From Jackrogersella multiformis (taxonomy: Eukaryota; Ascomycota; Sordariomycetes; Xylariales; Hypoxylaceae): a DNA stretch of 64,000 nt. The position numbers were made by a program, and so were the translations under genes. Below, in pieces: positions 36,185 through 45,807 of this stretch; the first letter of the stretch is position 1, and each line of letters begins with the position of its first letter. The stretch covers positions 620,001 through 684,000 of the forward strand of contig CADCXD010000004.1 in NCBI GenBank assembly GCA_902806575.1, in the 5' to 3' direction. Under the pieces are notes generated by a model. That model saw nothing but the letters and a program-made list of their open reading frames with translations. It did not search any database and was not told the DNA's origin.

Positions 36185-37836
36185 TCACAGTTTAGGCCGA
36201 AGCTCCTTTTCAACTTCCTCCAGACCCGAAGGCCCGTCGAAAAGCCTCGAAATCAAAGCACTGGTATTAATCTTCCAGCTGGTTAACCAACGTCCTTGGA
36301 GAGGGGGTTTATGTCACTTACGTGTCGTGGGCCAAGTTCTGACACTGCCTTCACCCCAAGCAATCTCATTGCTGTCGCTGTCTCGTCAGCTATAACTACA
36401 CCTCACGTGTTAGCTACAAGCACACCTATGATATCTCTTGTCTGCTTACTCTTCAATACCCTCTCGACCCCTTTTTCTCCTCCAACCGAGAGCCCGTAGA
36501 GAGCAGCTCGGCCGATGCCCACCCCTTTAGCTCCTAGAGCTAGAGCTTTGACCACATCCGTTCCTCGCTTGATGCCACCATCAACCAGTACGTCGAGGCT
36601 GTCGAGTACTTGCGGGCAAAACTTTCGAATCTCCAGCAGCACCTGAATCGGTGGGGGCGAGGTGTCAAGTGCTCGACCGCCGTGATTCGAGAGGATGATC
36701 CCCTTTACGGCGGGGAATAACGTCGCAGCGTACGCATCTTCGTGCGTCTGGACCCCTTTCAGGACTATCGGCAAGCTCGTGTGCCTGCATAACCATTCTA
36801 GCGTCTTCTGCCACGTCAACGCCGATTCTGTTCCCCAAACCTGCGGCGGCCCCCCGCCCGCTACTTCGGCCATCTTGAAGCGCTCGTCTGCTTCGCGCTT
36901 GCCTGGAAACGGCGCGTCTAGCGTCAGGACGATGAATTTGATTTGCGGTATCCTCCGGATTTGAGCCAACGTCCTCTCGGTCGCGGCAAGGTCTTTGAGC
37001 ACATATAATTGCCAAGCGAACACCGCGTCTGGTCCGGCGCTTACGATGGCGGGTGGCGACATCGACGCGTTCTTGCTGATGATCTGGAGCGCGTTGAATT
37101 TCGAACATGCACTCGCTATCCCGGCTTCTCCGTCGGGGTGGGCTAAGCGGGCCATCGCCGCCGGAGATACGAAGATTGGCAAGCCGACCTTATTTCCTAT
37201 GATTGACGTTTCCAGCGAACACTCTGTGCAGTCTACGAAGACACGGGGTCGTAGAAGGATGGACCGGTATATCTCTCCGTTTGCCGCTTTCGTAATCTCG
37301 TCATCCGTTGCCGAGACATAGTACGAGATCGCCTTTGGCGATAGCCGTTGCATTGCATGCGACTGGATCTCGGCTATGCTCAACATGGAATCAAGGGGTG
37401 GTAACGTAGATGATGGGGCGGCTTCCGATCCCGATCGCGGGTTGTGTGATTCCCGCGTTCCCATGTTCCTAGTCGCATCGCCTAATTCAACCTTTCCCAG
37501 TATTTGGTCGGGCTTTAGGTATTCTTCTATCATATCAACAGGATGGACGGAGTCGAAAGCTGCCGAGGCATCCTGTCCCGCATTCTTCAGGAGGATGCTT
37601 CTCCCTCCAGGATGTTTTGGAACGAATGAAGTGATCTAAACCTCATGTCAATATCGGAGATCAACAGAATTTAGAGTCTGCACTCGGGAAACTCACATCG
37701 TATACGTTTCCGTGCAGAACCATCCAACAACTATCTTGAGTGTTGTGTTCGCTGACTATAGTAAATTAAACCTAGGTACATAAGTCTTCGGCAATACAGT
37801 CCACACACCTTCAGCTAATTTCCAGGATCGACCCAT
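36185..37836 (-). CDS. FMN-dependent 2-hydroxyacid dehydrogenase with cytochrome b5 domain (flavocytochrome b2-like)
   Basis: Five exons (37836-37809, 37755-37697, 37635-36450, 36389-36322, 36271-36185) give 475 residues. The N-terminal cytochrome b5 domain has both haem-ligand His residues: VPKHPGG (His 37) and SVHPVD (His 60). The FMN barrel follows: AISYYVSATDDEI, LPIFVSPAAMARL, WQLYVLKD, LTLDAPFPGKRE, IVLKGVQTHEDA, the catalytic His in LSNHGGRALD (about residue 347), and VDGGIKRGTDVVKALALGAK. Members oxidise L-lactate or related 2-hydroxy acids and pass electrons to cytochrome c. There is no mitochondrial presequence at the start MGRSWKLAE, so the location may be cytosolic and the acceptor different. 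It is convergent with the Zn2Cys6 gene and divergent from the MFS transporter. The last intron uses a GAAG acceptor, which restores INTSALISRLFDGPSG. Confidence 0.93.
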
Positions 37837-38598
37837 GATCAGCCAATCCTCGCTATCTCACGGGTTTGATCAGTTAGCAGAATTACCCCTGTGGTGCGAT
37901 GTATGCCAACTTTATGACCGAACCCCTAATTGAGCTTCTCACAACAAATCACTCGATTGATGCATAACCCAGAGCTATTTCAACCTTGATTAACCCACGA
38001 CGCCAATTCAGGACCAATTTACCACGTGCTAAGATAGGTAATGAGCTTCTAGCTACCTATCCAAGTTTCCTAATACTATAGCTCATGGTTGCATCGGTCA
38101 ATGATGTGGCCTTTCGCTTGGCAGCGGCCGGTATTTTGTTTAACCGTATTCCATTTTGGGAATGAGGATTTATATAATCCCGGGGTCGTAACTAAGATGT
38201 TCCCAACACAGACCCTCATTCTTGAGGTCTAGGTTAGGCTATTCAGGTTCCTGGTAAATCAAATTGCCAGGGACCAATCATATCCGATTTCAAGTCGCAG
38301 CATCACCCCGGATTCTGGATTGTATGGTGTTAGCTCCCTCTCCACTTGATAGGAACATCTCGTGGGGTTGCCGGCCCCATGGGGTTCCCGCGTTCTAGGG
38401 CTTTGTTCCTTGCCAAGGCCCTGGAGAGTAGAGAAGCCGGGGTAGGGCGGATGGGTTTTCTCCAAGCTTCAACTTCATACGATATATTCATATAAAATGG
38501 CATTATTTTCATTTCCCTTCTACATCGTTAATACTACTCACTTCTATCCTTAATTAAGAATTTGAAGTTTATTTATTCATTGCCGGTACTTCTGAGCT
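37837..38598. promoter_or_regulatory. Shared upstream region of the dehydrogenase and the MFS transporter
   Basis: These 762 bases separate divergent start codons. They contain CGG/CCG-bearing spots such as GCGGCCGG near 38125 and GCCGGCCCC near 38370, the kind of half sites that Zn2Cys6 proteins can use. This is suggestive only, because such triplets are common. Confidence 0.4.
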
Positions 38599-40670
38599 AT
38601 GGCGGACCAGGTTAGAGATCCTCGGGCCTCTTTGACGTCCAAGATTCGTATAAGTCATGACACAATGGATAAACAAGGTCAGCATATCGCTCTTGATGAT
38701 TTCGACGGGCTTGAGCCCAGCCCTGAGACATACGCTACCATCATGGCAACGAACAAGCTAAATCCTCGAGGTCCTGGTTATATCAAGCTGTATCTTTTAG
38801 CAGGAATGATATTTCTTTGCTCAACTATGAATGGTCAGTATGCCAAGCCTAGAGAACTCTAACTCCGATGCTAATAGCTCCCTAGGTTTTGATAGTTCGT
38901 TGATGGGCTCAATCAATGTAAGCAACGCCCGTCTATTAGGACGTGTCCTAAGGAAGCTCTGCCTAGATCTGTATTGTTCATATATCACGTCTCTTAATAC
39001 CTTTGACATTGAACTCAGATAAAACCCCTATCTGATCTAACTCGCCCTGAATACAGGCCCTACCGAATTATACGGAATATTTTGGTCTCCCAGCTAACGG
39101 AGATGCTTCTACGGGAATCGTTTTCGCTATTTTCCAAGTATGCCTACATTTAAAGCAGTAGCTAAGGTTAGAATGACTGACCATCATAGGTCGGTCAAAT
39201 GAGCGGCGCTCTTTTCATCTGGATGACAGATTGGTATGGACGAACGTGGCACATCTTCTTCGGTTGCTTAGGTGTTTGTATCGGTACTATCATCACGGCC
39301 CTCTCTACGAATCTGCCAATGTTCATCGGCGGGCGCTTTCTCCTATCCTTCTTCGCGACATGCGCGCACACCGCAGCCCCTCTCTACCTCGTCGAGATCT
39401 CACCAGCTACATATCGTGGGACGATCGCTGGAGCGTACAATACGTTTTACAACGTCGGTTCGATCCTAGCCACGTCTTCCGTCTATGCCTGTCACCTGCA
39501 CCTCGCAGATCGTGGCGATCTCGACTGGCGTATTCCTCTATGGTTGCAAATGGTTTGTCCCGCGATGGTTTGCTTTTTTATTAAGTTCTTTCCCGAATCG
39601 CCGCGGTTCCTCGTCGCCAACGACCAGCACGAGAAGGCCAGGGAGATTATTATTAAATACCACACTAATGGCGATCCGAACCATCCCCTAGTGGCTCTTC
39701 AGATGAAAGAGATGCTAGGGACAGTTCAGGGCTTGCCGAAGGCCACTTGGAAGGATCTTATCGATCTTGGGGTCCTTGTTGAGACTCGTTCGAGCCGATA
39801 CCGACTAATGCTGAATGTGGCATTCTCCTGGTTTGGGCAATTCAGTGGCAATAAGTAAGTAGGGAAGAGATTAAAAATGCTGGGGTTTGATGCTAACTTG
39901 TTACTATAGCATCGTCAGTTACTACCTCCCCCTAATGTTGAATGGCGTCGGCATTACCGATACCAACACAAAATTGGTAAGTGCCCGCCTACGTCCTGTA
40001 TAACTTCCCTAAAAGGCATACTTAACAGCCTAGTAGATCCTCAACATTGTCTATTCTGTCATCGGATGGGTATTCTCTGTTGCTGGAGCTCGTCTTCATG
40101 ATATCGTGGGACGTCGAAAGATGCTGCTAGGCAGTACCACGGGAATGACCGTCTGCCTTGCGCTCGTGGCTGCTGGTGCTGCCGGGAAAGTCGAACACGA
40201 TAACAGCGCGGCCGCTACAATGTCGATCGTGTTTATCTTTCTTTTCGGAGCCATATTTGCAACCGGTAAACCTACCGATCCATTATTAGCGTAGGCCGAT
40301 ATCTGACATCAAAACAGGCTACACCCCAATGCAACCGATCTACCCAGCCGAAGTAGTGTCGAACAAAATGCGAGCCAAGGCAATGGGCACATTCAAAATG
40401 ACCGCCGGCGCCGCCGGTTTCCTGAACACCTTCGTCGGCCCGATCGCGCTCAGCTCGATCGGGTACTGGTTCTACGTGTTCTTCGTGTTCTGGGATACCT
40501 TCGAGATAGCGTTCATGTACTTCTTCTTCGTCGAGACTAAGGGGATGACTCTCGAGGAGTTGGACGCGATTTTCGAAGCGGATAACCCGCGGAAGGCTAG
40601 CGTGGAGGCAAAGAAGTTGCAAAAGAGAATCATGAAGGAAGAAAGGGCTAAGGGGGGAGGTAAGGTGTAG
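38599..40670 (+). CDS. MFS sugar transporter (hexose/lactose-permease type)
   Basis: Seven exons (38599-38833, 38886-38917, 39057-39137, 39190-39854, 39910-39976, 40037-40265, 40318-40670) give 553 residues. The sugar-porter signatures are present in order: GFDSSLMGSIN after helix 1, TDWYGRTWHIFFG, GRFLLSFFATCAHTAAPLY, PESPRFLV, HDIVGRRKMLLG, YPAEVVSNKMRAKAM and VETKGMTLEELD. About 12 membrane helices are expected in the plasma membrane, with cytoplasmic ends. It shares an upstream region with the hydroxyacid dehydrogenase. The substrate cannot be read from the sequence; a sugar, or an acid taken up by a sugar-porter relative, would suit the neighbouring enzymes. Exon 2 is only 32 bases, and its joins restore the conserved GxDxSxMG motif. 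Confidence 0.93.
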
Positions 40671-41146
40671 GTATTATGTTATTTTAGGTGGGGCTAATGT
40701 CATGTTCAGAGGTAACAAACTTGTTCATAGCTGTCAATTCTTTGTCGTGCATATTAACGTTACTATGATTTTTTATTCTACTGTTCAGGTAAGTTAGAGG
40801 TGTTCCTACAAAGTGATAACCATAATAAGTGTTATGTAGATGCCATTACACTGATATACGATTTACAGTGGTCAGTTGTGAATCACGGTCATGTAAAGGT
40901 ACTAGTGGAATCCAAGTCTTGGTCGGAGAAACAGGCAATTCATCAATTATGGAGTACTATAGACTCTGCTTCCCTATTCCTAAACTCAACCATATCCTAG
41001 GCAACCCAGGTTCGTAACCCCAAATGTGAAAAGGTGATGACGAATGTGAACATGTATTGAGGTGTAGGACTCACACCTCAGCTGATGTAGTGTATCTACC
41101 TATCTTAGTAGGTGGACGAACCAGCGGGTGTTGGAATAGGATATGA
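40671..41146. other. Convergent intergenic region, no supported gene
   Basis: This lies between the 3' ends of the transporter and the RRM-like gene. I see nothing in it that looks coding. Confidence 0.5.
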
Positions 41147-41851
41147 TTAGGCACAAGGGTCGTCCCCGTACTCCGTTAATAGGAAGCCCTTCAGCTCTAG
41201 CATTAGAGCCAGGCGGGCGGATGCGGCTTGCGAGCGCCAGGACCCGAAACGGTACTCTAAGCGAGCAATAGGCCCGCCGAATCCAGGAACCGTGCCGTGA
41301 TTGATGACACGGTCCATTTCATAGACGAACTTGTTCGAAAAGAACGCGTCAAGGTACTGGCGGTTCACAACGTCCGGGTCCCCCGCAATCAACACCACCC
41401 GGCTGGCGTAAAGGGGGGCGCCCCCTTCTCCAACCTTGTTTCGGTTCCATTGTACCGTTGGGAACACCCCACGGATGATAATCCGCCCCTGCTGGATGGC
41501 ACGGTATAGTTTCTCGGCATCTCTGCGCTCAAAGAAGCTGACAGAGGCTGCCGCAGTTGTAATGCCACCAGCTGGGGCGTTCACCACCGTGGAGCGAACC
41601 CTCCCGGTGTTTGTGATGGAGGCTAATAGTTCGCGGATGGTGATTGAGGCGGGTAGTCCCGTTATCCACAGGTTCGTGTTCCTTTCGTCGGACACGTCTG
41701 CTCCTGTGTTAACGGGTAGGTTCACATCCCCGCGGTAATTGCCATTGACTCGATTTGTAACCCTTTCGGCGTTAGAGCTGCCAGTAAGTTTCTCAGATGG
41801 TACGAAGTATCGTAGCTCCATCTGCAAATTCATTGTAAGAATGTGTTCCAT
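41147..41851 (-). CDS. RRM-like RNA-binding protein
   Basis: An ATG at 41851 opens a 234-residue frame without introns. Residues about 55-135 form an RNA recognition motif: NTNLWITGLPASITIREL provides the RNP2-like strand (LWITGL) and AAASVSFFERRDAEKLYRAI the RNP1-like strand. The C-terminal part (SRVVLIAGDPDVVNRQYLDAF, later GGPIARLEYRFGSWRSQAAS) resembles other Sordariomycete proteins with a single RRM near the N terminus. The frame upstream of 41851 is also open, but it is low-complexity and lies in TG-rich DNA. MNLQMELRYF, six codons in, is an alternative start. RNA binding is an inference from the fold; the target is unknown. Confidence 0.65.
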   Translation of the reverse strand: MEHILTMNLQMELRYFVPSEKLTGSSNAERVTNRVNGNYRGDVNLPVNTGADVSDERNTNLWITGLPASITIRELLASITNTGRVRSTVVNAPAGGITTAAASVSFFERRDAEKLYRAIQQGRIIIRGVFPTVQWNRNKVGEGGAPLYASRVVLIAGDPDVVNRQYLDAFFSNKFVYEMDRVINHGTVPGFGGPIARLEYRFGSWRSQAASARLALMLELKGFLLTEYGDDPCA

Positions 41852-44572
41852 AAAGAATATAGGAGACCAATAATATAATCTTCGGTGTGGTATGGGTGAT
41901 AGTGGTAGTAATAGTGATGGCCATAGTGGCGGTAGAAATGGTGGTGATGATGGAAAATAAGACATAATAGTGTAAATTGGTGGGTATATATACGTACAGT
42001 GGGGATTGTCAAGCTCATCTTGAATGTCCCTTTGAAGTATGAATAAGACTTGATCTTAATTTCCTGGTGAAGTGTAGGTGTTTTAACGTGTCTTAAGGAT
42101 AGTTGTTAATTAATATGGGTTTTTGTAGGTGTAGTGTAAACGCGAGATGTTGACGACGGTCTGGATATTAGTGTCGTTTAAAGGAAGTAAATTAATCGAT
42201 GTTTAAACTTTTTTTGGTGGGATGTAAGTGTAAAGAAATGTCCAAGGAGAGAAAGCCGGCAAGTTTTTAAATGCTGTTCTGAAAAAGGTGTAATCGGAAT
42301 CTAGTACCTAGGTACATGATTAGGAAGACGCGTAGCAACGGTACCATTCACGGGGTCGAACATTTACCTAGCAACGCGTGACAAAACCAGCAGAATAAAA
42401 AGACACAAACTTAGTTATGTGGGAACGTGTCTTATGTACCTAGGTAGGTCACACGCATTTACGGCAATTACGTTGAGTGTATTTAAATATATCATCTTAA
42501 CTTACGATGAAAAAGGAAATACCGAGGTGGCATATTAAACTAGTTTGTCGTGATGCCTGAGCTCGTTACCAGTCTTGCTAGCCTCCAATAGGAGATTCGC
42601 ATAAAGGCTTTAAAACCTTAGGCATAAATTCTATCCAAATTCCATGACAATTTTTATTACAATAAATCAATTTGTAAAAATGACCAAGTTACGTAAGGAG
42701 GAGGCTTGAAGTTGTAGTAACCTCCTCGAGTTAAACACAAAATTGCATTAATGAAATACTTATTTCACATACATTACAAATCATATGGAATAATAACCAT
42801 GTCGCAATCACAGTATTATTAAGATAATGATTTTAGACGGGCATGGGGAAGCTGTATCGTAATAAACACAGCACTTATAATAAAGTTGAAATAGTAGTTG
42901 ACTCATCTTTGCTACATCTTTAATAGGTACGTGCTTACTTATTCGTCGTAAGAGCCCACTCAATTCAGCAAACCTAGGTGATAAATAAAGTCTATAAACT
43001 GAGAGAATTTTTATCTTTCTCAGTCTGATCTTCTTTTCATTAGGTACCCAGGTATGTAACTTTATTTTAACTTTCCCCTCTACATCTATTCATCTCTCTT
43101 AATCACCTGTACCTATATGAATCCTAAGTCCTAATCATGTCGGCATATTTATAACCTTTTTCCATTTTACTGCTTTACTTGTTCTTTCCCTGTATTGTTT
43201 TCATTTACCTACCAGCGAGATATTGTGTCTCCTAGCCTTAGCCTTGTTACATTAACAGCAATAGTCGATGGGCCGTTCGCGACCGATCAAGTACCTACCG
43301 CAAGAGCTTAGTAGTACAACTGTCTACGAATAATCACCACTGCCAGATTCAATGTCGTAATTATTAGAGCAATACATTCTGTTGTTTCCATTAGTTTGTG
43401 GCATACCACTTCTGACCTTGCGCGAAGAAATATAATTGCTAACGCTTTAATATATCCCAGAACAAGAAATAGAACCAGTCATACGAGAGTAATAAGGCTC
43501 AGCTATACAAACCATGGGGCAGTCGGTAATCGGGAACGTGATCCCATGGAAACATGTTGATGGCTGGAAACAACTAAGATGCAATTCTCTCCTTCGAGAC
43601 TTGCTAGTGGAGATGATAGCGCATAGTATTGAATACGCAGAGCTCCTACCAGCTTAGAGATCATAAAGCCGTCATGGTTTCCATAATAATAGCAACTTGG
43701 CACAACTGGTGTTCTGAAAATATCGTCTCTAGTTTCAGTCAATTATTTCTCGAGATGTGTTGAACGCCCTGGAACCTAGCCATTGGCTACTCAGACATTT
43801 TACTCAACTTCATGGCGAGAAGTTGGATGGCCTTTTCCTCCTTTCTTTAGCTTCAATAATGACACCGATGGCGGTACATATACCTTAAATCTCTGTCAGC
43901 AGGATATGCACGATGATAACCCCTAGCTTTGACACATGGTAGATATGTAGGGCTTCAATTACCCATTATCCATCATCTTATTTGAGACTCAAGGATAATT
44001 GTATCAAGGTATCAGTCGACCTCCTAAGAAGAATGATCATAGTTATGATAGCTGTTAAGAAAGGTGCATTGTGTCAATAGTATCCGGAGCATGTCTGTCG
44101 TGTTCTTGGCCACCCGCCCGTCAATGTAGAGTGCTCGAGGGAAACATCAATAATAATAATAATAATAAATCAAATACTACCATAAATCATATCAATTCTA
44201 GTCGATTCGAAGTAAAGGGGAGGATAGTACCTACCTGTACCTATGTACCTGAGGTTGATGTCGTTGAAATTACCGACCGTTAAAAGTGGAGAACCCGGGC
44301 TCGGATTCTTGAATGAATAACTACCTAGGTACTGTTTGATGCATATATGCCTATATTCGGGTCGTTACCTAATACCCCAGACTGGGTACCTACCTAGGTA
44401 CCTAGGTACCTAATTAATGTGACAGTTGCCACCAATTGACAAAACTTTTAGACCTTACACATTACATCAACATCATCAACATCAACTTTCAATCATAGAT
44501 TTTTATTTCTTTCCAACTCAAACACGAAACAATCTACCAAGCTATTTTACGCTTCGTTGATGACATACGTCA
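41852..44572. other. AT-rich gap with AGGTA repeats, no supported gene
   Basis: A short frame at 43503-43742 lacks any protein signature. An (AAT)n run lies at 44148-44166 and a dense AGGTACCT cluster at 44384-44413. The last 150 bases are probably the Hub1-gene promoter. Confidence 0.5.
44384..44413. repeat. TACCTAGG palindromic repeat cluster
   Basis: Overlapping GGTACC and CCTAGG palindromes (GGTACCTACCTAGGTACC and on) lie 160 bases upstream of the Hub1 start. Confidence 0.75.
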
Positions 44573-45421
44573 ATGTCTGATAAGGATACTACCCCCCGCC
44601 CATCGCGAGGCGATCCACCGCCACCTAGCAAACAAAGCAGAAGCGATGATCGAAGTCAATCGCCGCGTCGCGATCACGACAGACGGGACGGAGATACCTA
44701 CCGATCCCGAAACGAGGATAGGGGTCGAGGTACAGGACGTGGTACGGGCCGTGACGCTTGGAGGGACCGAAGAGATCGGGGTAGAGACAACAACCCCAAT
44801 CGACCAGGGCTGGATTCTGACAGGAGAGGTAATGATCGCGAGGAGAAGGACTCGGATCGAAGAGATGCGGACATAAGCGAGGGTAGAGATCGAGACAGGC
44901 CTCGGCCGAAGAAGAACTTTGGAGGCTTCAAGTTTAAGGACAAGCGGCGGGACGAATTAGAAGACAGGGACAATGATGATCGACGTGGCGGCTCATTCAG
45001 AGGCTACCGTAACCGCTCACCGTCCCCGCATCACCGAGATCATGATCGTGACCGCGACCGCGACCGTGGCCGTGAATCTGGGACCTCGTCGTCTACCAAG
45101 AAGTCCAAATCAAAGTCTAGCGGCGGAGATACCTCTCAGCCTCCTGTTCGACCACCCGCCGCGCCCACTGCTGGTGGCGGCGAAGAAATGATCATCGTCC
45201 ACGTCAACGATCGACTAGGCACCAAGGCCGCCATCCCGTGCTTTGCGTCGGACCGTATTAAAGAATTCAAGATCATGGTCGCGGCGCGCATCGGTCGGGA
45301 GCCCCACGAGATCTTACTAAAGAGACAAGGACAGCGGCCGTTCAAGGACATACTTACCCTCGCCGACTACGAGGTCAGCAACGGAGTCCAGCTGGATCTA
45401 GAAGTCGATACCGGCGATTAG
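44573..45421 (+). CDS. HUB1: Hub1/UBL5 ubiquitin-like protein with an RS/RD-rich N-terminal extension
   Basis: A single exon encodes 282 residues. Residues 1-205 are low complexity: serial Arg-Asp and Arg-Ser pairs, RPRPKKNFGGFKFKDKRRDE and YRNRSPSPHHRDHDRDRD, as in splicing-linked SR/RD proteins. Residues about 206-282 form a Hub1 fold: MIIVHVNDRLGTKAAIPC, then SDRIKEFKIMVAARIG, ILLKRQGQRPFKDILTLADY and NGVQLDLEV. Hub1 binds the HIND motif of Snu66 and of Prp38 through a conserved Asp early in the fold, and tunes 5' splice-site choice; SDR fits that site. The chain ends LEVDTGD rather than with the Tyr-Tyr pair of free Hub1, so no conjugation is expected. Longer Hub1 forms are known in filamentous fungi; the fusion looks real because there is no stop, intron or second start context between the parts. 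Confidence 0.9.
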   Translation: MSDKDTTPRPSRGDPPPPSKQSRSDDRSQSPRRDHDRRDGDTYRSRNEDRGRGTGRGTGRDAWRDRRDRGRDNNPNRPGLDSDRRGNDREEKDSDRRDADISEGRDRDRPRPKKNFGGFKFKDKRRDELEDRDNDDRRGGSFRGYRNRSPSPHHRDHDRDRDRDRGRESGTSSSTKKSKSKSSGGDTSQPPVRPPAAPTAGGGEEMIIVHVNDRLGTKAAIPCFASDRIKEFKIMVAARIGREPHEILLKRQGQRPFKDILTLADYEVSNGVQLDLEVDTGD

Positions 45422-45807
45422 ACAGGGAACTAGGACAAGCTTGAAAGATGCTAGATATCACGATGGATGGTTGGGATGCGGCCCCGGATACGCTTATAAC
45501 TCCTTGCCCTTTTATTTAATGATGATGCCGATACGCTTCTGATTAACAGAAATTGCGTCCGAGTTCGATTTCTATCTAACTATCTCAATAACTACCTAGG
45601 TAGGTATCCGAGCCCAAAGGACTAAACATGTTTTCCCCATCATTATTCTCGCCGCCGTACCATCCACGTTCAATACTGATCTTACACCATGTAGTATTAT
45701 CATCTTTACCTATTCGCCACCCATCGACATTTCTACAAAATACAGATTCATCACCGCCGTAAGTACCTAGTACCTCCCAGATAAAGTATGCGGGTAAATC
45801 AGTTAGG
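45422..45807. other. Convergent intergenic region, no supported gene
   Basis: An open frame on the minus strand (45585-45821) starts at GTG and includes an AGGTAGGTA repeat, so I do not call it. The stretch is the 3' flank of both neighbours. Confidence 0.5.
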
